64,000 nucleotides of DNA, from contig NZ_AOCN01000026.1 in assembly GCF_000350525.1 (NCBI RefSeq), positions 134,770-198,769 on the forward strand, in the 5' to 3' direction. This document shows, piece after piece, positions 1 to 9,465 of this stretch. A model generated the notes under the pieces. That model saw only the letters and a list, made by a program, of their open reading frames with translations. It did not search any database and was not told where the DNA came from. The first letter of the stretch is position 1; each line of letters opens with the position of its first letter. Made by a program: the position numbers and the translations under genes. The DNA comes from Leucobacter salsicius M1-8 (GTDB taxonomy: Bacteria; Actinomycetota; Actinomycetes; Actinomycetales; Microbacteriaceae).

Positions 1-43
1 TGCGCCCACGCGCTAGCGCTGACCTCAGGCCAGCACGAAATAT

Positions 44-1405
44 CTAGCCCGCCGGGTCCTCATCGCTTCGCGTGCCGAACAGGATGTCATCCCAACTCGG
101 AATCGACGCGCGCCCCTTCTTCGATGAGCGAGGATCCGCGGTCGCATCTGCGGCTCCGCCCGCGGACGGAGTGGCCGCGGGCGCATCGGGAACGGGTGCG
201 ATCGGCGCGACGGGGGCGACCGACGCCGGCGTCGCCTGAGACACCTCTGACGCGGACGCGGGGGTGCTCGGAGCCTGGCCCTGGCCGGATCCGGCATCAC
301 GCTGGCTCGCCGCGGTGACGCCCGATGCCACACCAGCGCCACCCCAGATGCTGCGAGGCTTCTTCAAGCCCCGCACGGGCGCCTCGGGCTCGACCACCGC
401 AGCGGGCGGTGTCGCGACGGGTGGCGCCGCGACCGGCTGCTGCGTGGCGACGGGAGTCGTTGCGGTGTCGTCCGGATCCTGCGCCTCGGCGAGCTGACGC
501 TCGCCCCGGCGACGACGCAGCGCGTCAAGTAGATCTGCCGTCTGGCTGAAGTCCACGGGGCCCGAGTCTTCACTCTTGATGGCGCGCTGATCGATCTCGC
601 GCCGACGCGCGTACTCGGCGTTGACGTCGAGGGGAGGGGACACGGAGTCGGGCCCGGGAGCGCTCTGCGGAGCCGCCGGTGCCGATGGCACCACGGGAGC
701 TACGACCTCGGGTGCTGCCTGCGGGGTCACAGGCTTGCCCGGGGGCCGGCCATTCGATGTCGGCTTCTCCTGGGCGGGCTCCGCCACGGCGGCAAACTGA
801 GACGTGCGTTCGCCATTGTCGACGGCCCTGAGCTTGGGGATGAGGCGGTCGCCCACATCGCCCTGCTTGGAGAGGCTGACGGCGTCGGGGTTCGTGGGGG
901 CGAGGGTTTGCTTACGGTGGTCGAAGCTCCATACCGCCCGGTGCGCAACATCGCGAGAAATGAATTCGAGGCTAATCAGCCACCCGGCTTCCTCATCGCG
1001 CCACGCGGCCCACTCGCTCGCCTCGGCGTCCAGGGCGAGCAGTCGTTCGGCAATGACGCCGCCAAACTTCTGTTCGGCCTCATCGCTGGCCTCGGTGCGC
1101 ACCTCAACCGCGTGGGCTCGTTCGAGAATGTAGCGGCGCTCAGCGAGCACGGGCTCTTCGTAGCGCTCGATGTTGGCTTCATCGAGCCCGGTAAGGCTTG
1201 CAATTTCGGCGCGGCTCTTGCCGGCTCGCACGAGGGACTGAATCTCTCGCGGGCGCACCTTGCCGCCCCCGACGCGCTCCTTACGACTGGCGTGCTTCAG
1301 CTCAGCAATCAACAGGTCGTCGATCACGAGACGAAATTCTTCGTCGCTCTCGTTCGCGAGAATCAGCGATCGCTCTTCGCGTCGCACAAAACGCAGTTCG
1401 TTCAT
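44..1405 (-). CDS. sepH: Septation protein SepH (DUF3071)
   Basis: SepH is an actinobacterial cell-division regulator that, in Streptomyces and Mycobacterium, binds FtsZ and promotes its assembly at the septum. The 453-residue product has the conserved N-terminal DUF3071 region (about 1-165) opening MNELRFVRREERSL. A helix-turn-helix lies at about 50-85 (VRPREIQSLV then RAEIASLTGL). A long Pro/Ala/Val-rich low-complexity tail runs from about 190 to the end. An open frame extends 74 codons upstream, but ATG 1405 is preceded by a GAAGGGAGC ribosome site and matches the family start. It is divergent from the DUF4193 gene. Identification is from the N-terminal domain; the tail is poorly conserved in the family. 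Confidence 0.9.
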   Translation of the reverse strand: MNELRFVRREERSLILANESDEEFRLVIDDLLIAELKHASRKERVGGGKVRPREIQSLVRAGKSRAEIASLTGLDEANIERYEEPVLAERRYILERAHAVEVRTEASDEAEQKFGGVIAERLLALDAEASEWAAWRDEEAGWLISLEFISRDVAHRAVWSFDHRKQTLAPTNPDAVSLSKQGDVGDRLIPKLRAVDNGERTSQFAAVAEPAQEKPTSNGRPPGKPVTPQAAPEVVAPVVPSAPAAPQSAPGPDSVSPPLDVNAEYARRREIDQRAIKSEDSGPVDFSQTADLLDALRRRRGERQLAEAQDPDDTATTPVATQQPVAAPPVATPPAAVVEPEAPVRGLKKPRSIWGGAGVASGVTAASQRDAGSGQGQAPSTPASASEVSQATPASVAPVAPIAPVPDAPAATPSAGGAADATADPRSSKKGRASIPSWDDILFGTRSDEDPAG

Positions 1406-1641
1406 CGGCGCGCTCCCTTCGTGGTCCGCGAATAAGGTTGTCACAGGTCGCAAGGGAAATGGCGCATTGACGCGGCGCGTAACCAACATCAGCCCCGATT
1501 CCCATTGATATCTACACGGCACACAGTACGCGCTCAGTGAACTCACGGCCAGAGGGTTTGCGCTCGGTGCCACAAATAGGGCAGACTGTGGCCGCTCGAG
1601 AGTTGAAGTGCCGAAGACACGGCACAAGATTGCAGGAGATA

Positions 1642-1932
1642 ATGGCCACCGATTACGACGCCCCGCGCAAGACGGAAGAAGACGCCGAGTCCATTGAAGC
1701 GTTGAAGGAGCGCGGCCCCGCCAAGGGTGCCTCGGGTTCGGATACAGAGGACTCAGACAACCCGAGTTTCACGATGGGCGGAACTGACCTGTCCGACGTG
1801 GATCTCGACGTCGTCGTGCTTCCCCAGCAGGATGACGAGTTCACCTGCGTAACCTGCTTCTTGGTTCGCCACCGCTCGCAGCTGGATCACCAATCCAAGC
1901 TCGGGCCTGTGTGTGCTGAGTGCGCAGCGTAA
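1642..1932 (+). CDS. DUF4193 small zinc-ribbon-like protein
   Basis: A 96-residue acidic protein of the DUF4193 family, which is nearly confined to actinobacteria and has no settled function. Four cysteines form two CxxC pairs (C69/C72 in CVTC and C91/C94 in CAEC), which probably bind one zinc ion. The N-terminal 60 residues are acidic and look disordered. ATG 1642 follows CAGGAGAT at good spacing; the longer frame from 1537 has no ribosome site. It is a single gene ending in a strong hairpin terminator. Its place beside sepH and dut matches the conserved order seen in this part of actinobacterial chromosomes. Confidence 0.85.
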   Translation: MATDYDAPRKTEEDAESIEALKERGPAKGASGSDTEDSDNPSFTMGGTDLSDVDLDVVVLPQQDDEFTCVTCFLVRHRSQLDHQSKLGPVCAECAA

Positions 1933-1950
1933 GCTTGCTTTGAGAAACAC

Positions 1951-1988
1951 AGAAGCCCCGCAGCTGAGAAATCAGCTGCGGGGCTTCT
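1951..1988. terminator. Bidirectional hairpin between DUF4193 and DUF3093 genes
   Basis: A perfect 17-bp inverted repeat (1951-1967 with 1972-1988) has a GAAA loop. It lies 18 nt after the DUF4193 stop and 24 nt beyond the end of the convergent DUF3093 gene, so it can serve both. There is only a short run of T after it, as is usual in this genome. Confidence 0.85.
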
Positions 1989-2012
1989 GCTATACCGCCA
2001 ATTGATTCGCGG

Positions 2013-2495
2013 TTACTTCGCAGACCCTTGGCGCGCGGCCTCAATCGAGTCGATCAGCTGCTGCGGGTGCCTGGTCGTAATGATCCAGTACGGCGCCGGA
2101 TCGGCCGGATCAATGTTTTCCAGGCGCACGCCGCGATGAATCCAGCCGCGCACGACGAGGTATGAGCGCGCATCGAGACCGGGCCCGATGGCGGCGCGCA
2201 GTGCGTCCGTGCCCAGAGCCTCTGCCTCTCCAAGCATCGCGACGGGGATGCTGGCGTGCCCCGCAGTGAGCGTGTTGCCCTTCACCGAAACCGTAGCTGC
2301 GAGCAGTAGAAACGTGGCGATCAGGATGACGTAGACGGAGCCACCCACATACCAAGCAATATCGGCGTTAATCGGCGTCAGCACGAGCGCCACGGCGGGC
2401 ACCACGAGCAAGAGCGCAACGAACAGGCCCGGGCCAGGCACCAGCCGTTCGCGATAGGAAGCCTGCTGGGTCGTGGCAGAAGAGTCACTCGTCAT
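2013..2495 (-). CDS. DUF3093 membrane protein
   Basis: A 160-residue DUF3093 protein, an actinobacterial family of unknown function. Two adjacent hydrophobic segments (about 21-42 and 48-70) are followed by a C-terminal cytoplasmic domain with the family-typical region DARSYLVVRGWIHRGVR. Annotation could begin at TTG 2525, but ATG 2495 is better: a GATAAT box ends 6 nt before it on the same strand, so the mRNA probably starts at or next to this ATG (leaderless). It is divergent from dut, 82 nt away, in the order usual for actinobacteria. Confidence 0.8.
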   Translation of the reverse strand: MTSDSSATTQQASYRERLVPGPGLFVALLLVVPAVALVLTPINADIAWYVGGSVYVILIATFLLLAATVSVKGNTLTAGHASIPVAMLGEAEALGTDALRAAIGPGLDARSYLVVRGWIHRGVRLENIDPADPAPYWIITTRHPQQLIDSIEAARQGSAK

Positions 2496-2565
2496 GCTCT
2501 CATTATCTCGTGATTCACCTGACAAAGAGGGCCACGCGGTTCACCTCCCCGCTCGCTCAATCAGA

Positions 2566-2578
2566 TAGCCTGTCTGCG
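2566..2578 (+). promoter_or_regulatory. -10 box of dut (leaderless start)
   Basis: TAGCCT at 2566-2571 ends 6 nt before the GTG start of dut. No Shine-Dalgarno sequence lies upstream of that GTG. The placement predicts transcription starting at the start codon. The -35 region is weak. Confidence 0.55.
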
Positions 2579-3039
2579 TGACTGATGTCGTAACGATTCC
2601 AATTCTTGCCGAGAGTGCGCCGAGCTACGCGCACCACGATGATGCGGGCGCAGACCTGCGCGCCTCCGAGGGGGTCGTGATTGCCCCAGGCGCACGCGCG
2701 CTGGTCGGGACCGGTGTTGCTATTGCCCTCCCCGAGGGGTATGCCGCGTTTGTCGTGCCGCGCAGTGGACTGGCCGCTAAGCACGGCATCACCGTGCTTA
2801 ACTCACCCGGAACCGTGGATGCCGGATACCGCGGCGAGGTCAAGGTGACGCTGCTCAATACTGACCTCGAGCAGGCCTTTACCGTCGAGCCGGGGGACCG
2901 GATCGCCCAGGTCGTCATCATGCCTGTGTCTCGGGCCATCTTCGTGCCGGTCAACGATCTGCCCGATAGCGTGCGCGGCGCGAACGGCTTTGGCTCCACG
3001 GGCGTGAAGGATACTCCCGGCGGGAACAACACCCCGTAG
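2578..3039 (+). CDS. dut: dUTP diphosphatase
   Basis: Trimeric cytosolic dUTPase, hydrolysing dUTP to dUMP and pyrophosphate to keep uracil out of DNA and to supply dTMP synthesis. The 153-residue length fits the family. All five motifs are visible: I DAGADLR (22-28), II PRSGL (61-65), III NSPGTVDAGYRGE (75-87, with the catalytic Asp at 81), IV PGDRIAQVV (105-113), and V GANGFGSTG (134-142, after R133). The arm that closes over the substrate is therefore complete. The GTG start has no ribosome site and is 6 nt after a -10 box, so it is probably read leaderless. The DUF3710 gene follows 78 nt downstream. Confidence 0.96.
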   Translation: MTDVVTIPILAESAPSYAHHDDAGADLRASEGVVIAPGARALVGTGVAIALPEGYAAFVVPRSGLAAKHGITVLNSPGTVDAGYRGEVKVTLLNTDLEQAFTVEPGDRIAQVVIMPVSRAIFVPVNDLPDSVRGANGFGSTGVKDTPGGNNTP

Positions 3040-3117
3040 CCCGACGCCCTTTGGTGGGCGCCCGGGCAATTGAACCACTCCGCCGAAGGCGGAACATGAG
3101 GAAGTGAAGTAGTCAAG

Positions 3118-3795
3118 ATGGCTGAACAACAAGACGCCGCAGCAAACGCGGCGGATGAGATCGAACTGCACGAGGGCGCCGAGAGCGCACCCGAGGTAGA
3201 CGACTCAAAGTCGGCGCCTGCGGACCGCAGTGAAGCGGGTCCGTTCGATGCCGCCGAGGTGCCCACCATGCGCCCATACGTTGATCTGGGTGGCATCAAG
3301 GTTGCACCGCGCGAGGGCCTCCAGCTGCGGCTCGAGGTCGACGAGCGGGCGAATCGCGTCGTCGCGGTCTCCCTCGAATACTCCGAGTCACTGCTGCAGG
3401 TGCAGGCGTTCGCGGCCCCCAAGACGACGGGCCTGTGGCACGGCGTACGCGGCGAACTCGCACAGCAGCTGGCCGCGCAGGGTGCCACCACGACCGAGGA
3501 GCCCGGCGCGCTCGGCATCGAGCTGCTCGCGCAGACGCCTCTGACCGCAGAGCAGGGCGGCGGCACCCGCCCCGTGCGCTTCATCGCGGTCGACGGCCCC
3601 CGCTGGCTGCTGCGCGGCGTGATCATGGGCAAGGCTGCGACCGACAGTGAGGCGCTCGCGAACGTCATCGACCTGTTCCGCGAGATCGTGGTTGTGCGCG
3701 GCGAGAGCCCGATGCCGCCGAGCGAGCTCCTTCCCCTGAAGGTCCCCGCGGGAGTGCAGGCTGCTCAGCAGCCCGGCACGACGCAGCAGGCGTGA
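3118..3795 (+). CDS. DUF3710 protein
   Basis: A 225-residue DUF3710 protein, an actinobacterial family of unknown function found next to dut. The first 45 residues are acidic and probably disordered. The conserved core begins at MRPYVDLGGI and ends near EIVVVRGESPMPP, with the recognisable stretch RFIAVDGPRWLLRGVIMG. It has no signal peptide or membrane span and should be cytosolic. ATG 3118 has an upstream GAGGAAGTG at slightly long spacing. The stop overlaps the GTG start of the DUF3159 gene by four bases, so the two are translationally coupled. Confidence 0.85.
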   Translation: MAEQQDAAANAADEIELHEGAESAPEVDDSKSAPADRSEAGPFDAAEVPTMRPYVDLGGIKVAPREGLQLRLEVDERANRVVAVSLEYSESLLQVQAFAAPKTTGLWHGVRGELAQQLAAQGATTTEEPGALGIELLAQTPLTAEQGGGTRPVRFIAVDGPRWLLRGVIMGKAATDSEALANVIDLFREIVVVRGESPMPPSELLPLKVPAGVQAAQQPGTTQQA

Positions 3796-4595
3796 GCGCG
3801 CCCGAGGAGCCAAACATTGCGCCCGATGCGGGCGCAATGAATGATCCGGATCCCGAGAAGCGCCAGGGCCCCAAGGTCATGGGCGGCATGGGCCACGCGA
3901 TCGGCCGCGTGCAGGACGGCGAGGCACTGTCCTCGCGCGGCGTCCTGGACGCGATCGGCGGCACACGCGGCATCATTGAGGCCGTCGTCCCCGGCTTGTT
4001 GTTTCTCGTCGGGTTCACCATCACCCGCGATCCCCGCCTCTCGTCGATCGCGCCCGCCGCGTTCGTCGTGCTCGCGATCATCGTGAGGCTCGCCCGGCGC
4101 GAGAACATCACCTCCGCCATTTCTGGCGCGCTGGGGGCCGGCGTCGCGGTTGCCGCCACGCTCTTCACGGGGCGCGGCGAAGACTTCTATCTGCCCGGGT
4201 TCATCACGAACGCGGCATGGTCGCTCGGGCTGCTAATTTCGCTCGCCGTGCGCTGGCCATTGTTTGGCATCGTGTACGGCGTCGCTACCGGGCAGGGGAG
4301 TGCGTGGCGCCAGAATCGGCCCGTGCGCCGGGCCGCAGTGTGGCTCACGGTCGTCTGGTTGGGCATGTTTCTCGCCCGCCTGGGCGTGCAGCTGCCGCTG
4401 TATTTTGCGGCCCGATCTGGAGCAGATGCCGGGTTCACCGACGCCCTGGGCGTCGCGCGCCTCGTCATGGGAATGCCGCTGTTTGCACTCGTGGTCGTGG
4501 TGACCTGGGTAGTGCTCAGCGGCGTACACCGTTCATCAGATGATCAGCGGGGCGATATCGTTGGAAATACAGGCGAGAGCACCCCAGCCCCATAG
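3792..4595 (+). CDS. DUF3159 integral membrane protein
   Basis: A 267-residue membrane protein of the DUF3159 family, conserved beside DUF3710 in actinobacteria and of unknown function. About 55 polar N-terminal residues precede five or six hydrophobic segments. Family-like positions include the loop GRGEDFYLPGFITNAAWS and the motif WPLFGIVYG. The GTG start lies inside the preceding stop (GTGA), so it depends on translation of the DUF3710 gene. In many relatives, TrkA-type potassium channel subunits and an RNA methyltransferase lie between this gene and acnA; here acnA follows directly after 63 nt. Confidence 0.85.
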   Translation: MSAPEEPNIAPDAGAMNDPDPEKRQGPKVMGGMGHAIGRVQDGEALSSRGVLDAIGGTRGIIEAVVPGLLFLVGFTITRDPRLSSIAPAAFVVLAIIVRLARRENITSAISGALGAGVAVAATLFTGRGEDFYLPGFITNAAWSLGLLISLAVRWPLFGIVYGVATGQGSAWRQNRPVRRAAVWLTVVWLGMFLARLGVQLPLYFAARSGADAGFTDALGVARLVMGMPLFALVVVVTWVVLSGVHRSSDDQRGDIVGNTGESTPAP

Positions 4596-4619
4596 CGGGC
4601 CGGTGCCGCCGATTCAGTG

Positions 4620-4643
4620 TAGAGTTATCTTGACATCGAGATA
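4620..4643 (+). promoter_or_regulatory. acnA promoter with operator-like palindrome
   Basis: TAGAGT (4620-4625) is a likely -10 box. Directly after it lies the 18-bp imperfect palindrome TATCTTGACATCGAGATA (4626-4643), in which 7 of 9 positions pair. The palindrome covers the predicted transcription start and ends 15 nt before the acnA ATG, just upstream of the GGAGGAG ribosome site. A regulator bound here would block initiation. The regulator is not identified. Confidence 0.6.
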
Positions 4644-4658
4644 TTTTGGAGGAGCCTC

Positions 4659-7328
4659 ATGGGAGCAGTAAACAGCTTCGACGCTAAGAGCACCCTCGCA
4701 GTTGGCGAGAAGGAATACGAGATTTACCGCATTGACCAGGTAGCTGGTCACGAGCGGTTGCCGTACAGCCTGAAGGTGCTTCTCGAGAACCAGTTGCGCA
4801 CTGAGGACGGTGCGAACGTCACGAAGGGCCACATTGAGGCCCTCGGCAACTGGGACCCGAACGCAGAGCCGGACACCGAGATCCAGTTCAGCCCTGCGCG
4901 CGTGATCATGCAGGACTTCACCGGCGTGCCCTGCATCGTGGACCTTGCCACCATGCGCGAGGCCGTTACCGATCTGGGGGGCAACCCCGACTCGATCAAC
5001 CCGTTGGCTCCGGCCGAGCTCGTGATCGACCACTCCGTCATCTCCGACGTGTACGGCCGTGCTGACGCTGCCGCACGCAACGTCGAGAAGGAGTACCAGC
5101 GCAACGGTGAGCGTTACCAGTTCCTCCGTTGGGGCCAGGGCGCGTTCGATGACTTCAAGGTCGTTCCCCCCGGGACCGGCATCGTGCACCAGGTCAACAT
5201 TGAGTACCTGGCGCGCATGACCTTCACGCGCGACGTCAACGGCGTCACGCAGGCGTACCCCGACACCAGCGTCGGCACCGACTCGCACACCACGATGCAG
5301 AACGGCCTGGGCGTGCTCGGCTGGGGCGTCGGTGGCATCGAGGCCGAGGCGGCAATGCTCGGTCAGCCCATCTCCATGCTGATTCCCCGCGTTGTGGGCT
5401 TCAAGCTCAAGGGCCAGATCCCCGCAGGCGTCACCGCCACTGACGTGGTGTTGACCATCACACAGCAGCTGCGCAAGCACGGTGTCGTGGGCAAGTTCGT
5501 CGAGTTCTACGGCGAGGGTGTCACCTCGGTCCCGCTCGCAAACCGCGCCACCATCGGCAACATGAGCCCCGAGTTCGGCTCGACCGCGGCGATCTTCCCG
5601 ATCGACCAGGTCACGCTTGACTACATGCGCCTTACCGGTCGCCCCGAGGAGCAGATCGCTCTCGTCGAGGCGTACTCGAAGGAGCAGGGCATGTGGCACA
5701 ACCCCGCCGTTGAGCCCCAGTTCAGCGAGTACCTTGAGCTCGATCTCAGCACCGTGGTGTCGTCGATCGCCGGCCCGAAGCGCCCGCAGGATCGCATCGA
5801 GCTGACCCGCGCAAAGGACCAGTTCGAGCTCGACCTCAAGAACTACGCCCCCGCGTCAAACCCCGCCGCCGTCACCGACGAGCAGGGTCGCGAGTACACG
5901 ATCGACCACGGCGCAGTGACCCTCGCCTCGATCACCTCGTGCACCAACACGTCGAACCCGTCGGTCATGCTCGCAGCTGGCGTCCTCGCCCGCAACGCGA
6001 ACGCCCGCGGCCTGAAGCCGAAGCCCTGGGTCAAGACCACCCTCGCGCCCGGCTCGAAGGTTGTCACCGACTACTACGAGAAGTCAGGCCTGAACGCCGA
6101 CCTCGATGCCCTCGGTTTCTACACGGTCGGCTACGGCTGCGTGACCTGCATTGGTAACTCTGGCCCGCTGAACGAGGAGATCTCGCAGGCAGTCAACGAC
6201 AACGATCTCGCGGTGACCGCGGTACTTTCGGGTAACCGTAACTTCGAGGGTCGCATCAACCCCGACATCAAGATGAACTACCTCGCGAGCCCCCCGCTCG
6301 TGGTTGCGTACTCGCTTGCGGGCTCGATGGACTTCGACTTCGATGTTGAGCCGCTTGGCCAGGATCCCGACGGTAACGACGTGTTCCTGCGCGACATCTG
6401 GCCCGACCCCACCGAGGTGCAGAAGATCGCCGACGCGTCGATTGACGCCGACATGTTCCGCTCCAAGTACGCCACCGTTTTCGATGGTGACGAGCACTGG
6501 ACCTCGCTGCCGACCCCCGAGGGCAACACCTTCGAGTGGGACGAGAAGTCGACCTATGTGCGCAAGGCTCCCTACTTCGACGGTATGACGCTTGAGACGT
6601 CGCCTGTCACCGACATCGAGGGCGCACGCGTGCTCCTCAAGCTCGGTGATTCGGTCACGACTGACCACATCAGCCCCGCCGGTAGCTTCAAGGCGGAGAC
6701 GCCCGCCGGTCAGTACCTGGTCGAAAACGGCATCGCTCCGAAGGACTTCAACACCTACGGCTCGCGCCGTGGCAACCACGAGGTCATGATTCGCGGCACG
6801 TTCGCGAACATCCGCATCCGCAACCAGCTGCTCGACAACGTCGAGGGTGGCTTCACCCGCGACTTCACCGTCGAGGGCGCGCCGCAGTCGTACGTCTACG
6901 ACGCTGCGAACAACTATGCGGCCGCTGGCGTGCCGCTCGTAGTGCTCGGCGGTAAGGAGTACGGTTCGGGCTCGTCGCGCGACTGGGCAGCCAAGGGCAC
7001 GAGCCTGCTGGGCGTGCGCGCGGTGATCGTCGAGAGCTTCGAGCGTATTCACCGCTCGAACCTGATCGGTATGGGCGTGCTGCCGCTGCAGTTCCCCGCC
7101 GGCCAGAGCGCAGACAGCCTGGGCCTCGACGGCACCGAGACGTTCAACATCTCGGGCATCACGCAGCTCAACGAGGGCTCCACGCCCAAGTCGGTTGCAG
7201 TGACGGCCACGAAGGCTGACGGTTCGGTCGTTGCATTCGACGCGGTCGTGCGCATCGATACCCCGGGCGAGGCGGACTACTACCGCAACGGCGGCATCCT
7301 GCAGTACGTGCTGCGCTCGCTGGTCTAA
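4659..7328 (+). CDS. acnA: Aconitate hydratase A
   Basis: Aconitase converts citrate to isocitrate through cis-aconitate in the TCA cycle, in the cytosol, using a [4Fe-4S] cluster. At 889 residues it matches the AcnA/IRP1 class. The three cluster cysteines are C428 (in SCTN), and C494 and C497 (in [11 protein letters not shown]). The swivel domain with [15 protein letters not shown] lies near the C terminus, so the enzyme looks complete. ATG 4659 follows a strong GGAGGAG site. It is a single gene between its own promoter and a strong terminator. Like IRP1-type enzymes it could respond to iron or oxidative stress, and the palindrome upstream suggests transcriptional control. Confidence 0.97.
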   Translation: MGAVNSFDAKSTLAVGEKEYEIYRIDQVAGHERLPYSLKVLLENQLRTEDGANVTKGHIEALGNWDPNAEPDTEIQFSPARVIMQDFTGVPCIVDLATMREAVTDLGGNPDSINPLAPAELVIDHSVISDVYGRADAAARNVEKEYQRNGERYQFLRWGQGAFDDFKVVPPGTGIVHQVNIEYLARMTFTRDVNGVTQAYPDTSVGTDSHTTMQNGLGVLGWGVGGIEAEAAMLGQPISMLIPRVVGFKLKGQIPAGVTATDVVLTITQQLRKHGVVGKFVEFYGEGVTSVPLANRATIGNMSPEFGSTAAIFPIDQVTLDYMRLTGRPEEQIALVEAYSKEQGMWHNPAVEPQFSEYLELDLSTVVSSIAGPKRPQDRIELTRAKDQFELDLKNYAPASNPAAVTDEQGREYTIDHGAVTLASITSCTNTSNPSVMLAAGVLARNANARGLKPKPWVKTTLAPGSKVVTDYYEKSGLNADLDALGFYTVGYGCVTCIGNSGPLNEEISQAVNDNDLAVTAVLSGNRNFEGRINPDIKMNYLASPPLVVAYSLAGSMDFDFDVEPLGQDPDGNDVFLRDIWPDPTEVQKIADASIDADMFRSKYATVFDGDEHWTSLPTPEGNTFEWDEKSTYVRKAPYFDGMTLETSPVTDIEGARVLLKLGDSVTTDHISPAGSFKAETPAGQYLVENGIAPKDFNTYGSRRGNHEVMIRGTFANIRIRNQLLDNVEGGFTRDFTVEGAPQSYVYDAANNYAAAGVPLVVLGGKEYGSGSSRDWAAKGTSLLGVRAVIVESFERIHRSNLIGMGVLPLQFPAGQSADSLGLDGTETFNISGITQLNEGSTPKSVAVTATKADGSVVAFDAVVRIDTPGEADYYRNGGILQYVLRSLV

Positions 7329-7342
7329 CCCGACGCATCCCT

Positions 7343-7383
7343 ACGCCGCCCCCGCTTCGCATCATGCGAAGCGGGGGCGGCGT
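7343..7383 (+). terminator. acnA terminator
   Basis: A perfect 19-bp stem (7343-7361 with 7365-7383) with a TCA loop begins 15 nt after the acnA stop and is followed by TCGTTTC. It separates acnA from the dxs promoter, whose -10 lies 12 nt further on. Confidence 0.88.
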
Positions 7384-7394
7384 TCGTTTCGCGG

Positions 7395-7400
7395 TAGACT
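7395..7400 (+). promoter_or_regulatory. dxs promoter -10 box
   Basis: TAGACT at 7395-7400 is the -10 hexamer form that recurs in front of genes in this window. It gives a leader of about 41 nt before dxs. It lies directly after the acnA terminator, so dxs is transcribed separately. Confidence 0.5.
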
Positions 7401-7448
7401 GGGGGGATGCGTGGGCCCCACAGCCCACGAAGAAACGGAGTGTAACGG

Positions 7449-9362
7449 GTGGCGATTCTGGACCGCATTGAGTCTCCTGCAGACCTCAAGCAGCTCTCGT
7501 ATGACGAGTGCCTGACGCTGGCGGCGGAGATCCGCGAGTTCCTAATCGCCGAGGTGGCGAAGACCGGCGGCCACTTGGGGCCGAATCTGGGCGTGGTCGA
7601 GCTGACCATTGCCCTGCACCGCGTCTTCGATTCGCCGCACGACCCCATCGTGTTCGATACGGGGCATCAGAGCTATGTGCACAAGATCCTCACGGGCCGC
7701 AAGGACTTCAGCGGCCTGCGCCAGCGCGGGGGTCTCGCCGGCTACCCGCAGCGGTCGGAGTCCGAGCACGACATTGTCGAGAGCTCGCACGCTTCCAGCT
7801 CGCTCAGCTGGGCCGATGGCATCTCGCGTGCGTTCACGCGCACGGGTCAGCTTGACCGCAGCGTCGTCGCCGTCGTGGGCGACGGCGCGCTCACGGGCGG
7901 CATGACGTGGGAGGCCCTCAACAACATCACCGACGACAACGACCGCAACCTCGTCATCGTCGTCAACGACAACGGCCGCTCGTACGCGCCCACCATTGGC
8001 GGCATGGCCCGGTTCCTGAACGGCGTGCGGTCGCGGGGGAGCTACCGGGACCTGCAGGAGGGCAGCGAGAAGCTGTTCTCACGCCTCGGCCGCCCGGGCC
8101 GCACTATCTACCGCGGCGCCCGCGGTGCACTGCACGGCTTCCTGAGCCGCGCGAGCAACAACGATCACCTGTACTCGAACCTCGAGATCAAGTATCTGGG
8201 CCCCATCGACGGCCACGATCTCAAGGCAGTCGAGGAGGCGTTCGCGCAGGCGAAGGGCTACGGGCGCCCCACGCTCGTGCACGTCATCACGGAGAAGGGC
8301 TACGGCTACGCCCCGGCCGAGAACGATCTCGCCGACCAGTTTCACGCGATCGGCCGCATCGACCCCGACAGCGGTATTCCCGTGTCGAAGTCCGCGGGAC
8401 TCAGCTGGACGGGCGTGTTTCGCGAGCACATCGTAGAGCTCGCCGAGACTGACGAGCGCATTGTTGCCATCACCGCAGCCATGCTGCAGCCTACGGGGCT
8501 CGACCTGCTCGCGCAGCGGCACCCCGAGCGCGTCTACGACGTGGGCATCGCCGAGCAGCACGCAGTGACGAGCGCCGCCGGCCTCGCCTACGGTGGACTC
8601 CACCCCGTGGTCGCCGTCTACGCCACGTTCATGAATCGCGCGTTCGACCAGCTGCTCATGGATGTCGCGCTGCACCACGCGGGCGTCACATTCGCACTCG
8701 ACCGCTCGGGCATCACCGGCCCCGACGGCGCGAGCCACAACGGCGTCTGGGATCTCGCGACCCTGCAGGTGGTTCCCGGGATCCGGATCGCGGCACCTCG
8801 CGACGCCGGGACGCTGCGGGAGCTGCTCGCCGAGGCTGTCACGATTGATGACGGGCCGACGGTCATTCGGTACCCGAAGGGCGCCGTCCCTGACGACCTC
8901 GAGGTGCTCGAGCGACGCGCCGATGGCGTCGACCTGTTGCTCGCGGACACGCCGGGGGAGGCCACCGATGTATTGTTCGTCACGGTCGGCCCGATGGCGC
9001 AGGTCGCGCTCGAAGCGGCCGAGCTGCTGCGCGAACAGGGGATTACCTGCTCGGTGATCGACCCGCGCTGGGTGGTGCCGGTCGCCGATTCAGTGGTTGA
9101 GATCGCGCGCTCGCATCGCCTCCTCATCAGCATTGAGGACGGTATCCGCGTGGGCGGCGTGGGCACCCGGATCCGGCAGGCACTGCGCGATGCGGGCGTC
9201 GATACCGCCGTGAGCGAATTGGGTACGCCCGATGAGTTTCCGGATCATGCCACGCGAGACGAGCTGCTCGAAGCCGCGGGGCTCACCGCGCCTCAGATTG
9301 CGCAGCAGGTCGCCGAGCAGGTGCGCGGCGTGCGCATTCCGATCGCTCGCCCCGAGCAGTAG
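7449..9362 (+). CDS. dxs: 1-deoxy-D-xylulose-5-phosphate synthase
   Basis: This cytosolic thiamine-diphosphate enzyme condenses pyruvate with glyceraldehyde 3-phosphate to make DXP. It is the entry step of the MEP isoprenoid pathway and a branch to thiamine and pyridoxal. The 637-residue product has conserved His 73 in GHQSY, the ThDP motif from GDGALTGG (144-151) to NDN (173-175), and a transketolase-like pyrimidine domain containing DVGIAEQHAV with the catalytic Glu. Length and motif order are normal. GTG 7449 follows CGGAGTG. It sits alone between terminators. Its position after acnA is common in Micrococcales. Confidence 0.96.
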   Translation: MAILDRIESPADLKQLSYDECLTLAAEIREFLIAEVAKTGGHLGPNLGVVELTIALHRVFDSPHDPIVFDTGHQSYVHKILTGRKDFSGLRQRGGLAGYPQRSESEHDIVESSHASSSLSWADGISRAFTRTGQLDRSVVAVVGDGALTGGMTWEALNNITDDNDRNLVIVVNDNGRSYAPTIGGMARFLNGVRSRGSYRDLQEGSEKLFSRLGRPGRTIYRGARGALHGFLSRASNNDHLYSNLEIKYLGPIDGHDLKAVEEAFAQAKGYGRPTLVHVITEKGYGYAPAENDLADQFHAIGRIDPDSGIPVSKSAGLSWTGVFREHIVELAETDERIVAITAAMLQPTGLDLLAQRHPERVYDVGIAEQHAVTSAAGLAYGGLHPVVAVYATFMNRAFDQLLMDVALHHAGVTFALDRSGITGPDGASHNGVWDLATLQVVPGIRIAAPRDAGTLRELLAEAVTIDDGPTVIRYPKGAVPDDLEVLERRADGVDLLLADTPGEATDVLFVTVGPMAQVALEAAELLREQGITCSVIDPRWVVPVADSVVEIARSHRLLISIEDGIRVGGVGTRIRQALRDAGVDTAVSELGTPDEFPDHATRDELLEAAGLTAPQIAQQVAEQVRGVRIPIARPEQ

Positions 9363-9395
9363 CGGGCACGGGGTCGCTCCCGGCCCAGCACAACG

Positions 9396-9435
9396 AGAAC
9401 AACCTCCGATGCCCAAGGGCTTCGGAGGCTGTTCT
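9396..9435. terminator. Hairpin between convergent dxs and M23 peptidase genes
   Basis: Arms 9396-9409 and 9422-9435 pair at 13 of 14 positions. An inner GCCC/GGGC stem extends the hairpin. It lies between two converging genes and can end both transcripts. Confidence 0.75.
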
Positions 9436-9465
9436 GTGCGCGGAAGTCGCTAGCGCGGCAATCCG

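Noticed and set aside
4614-5699. 361-codon minus-strand frame within acnA
   Set aside because: A shadow of the strongly biased aconitase codons. acnA has complete catalytic motifs on the plus strand.
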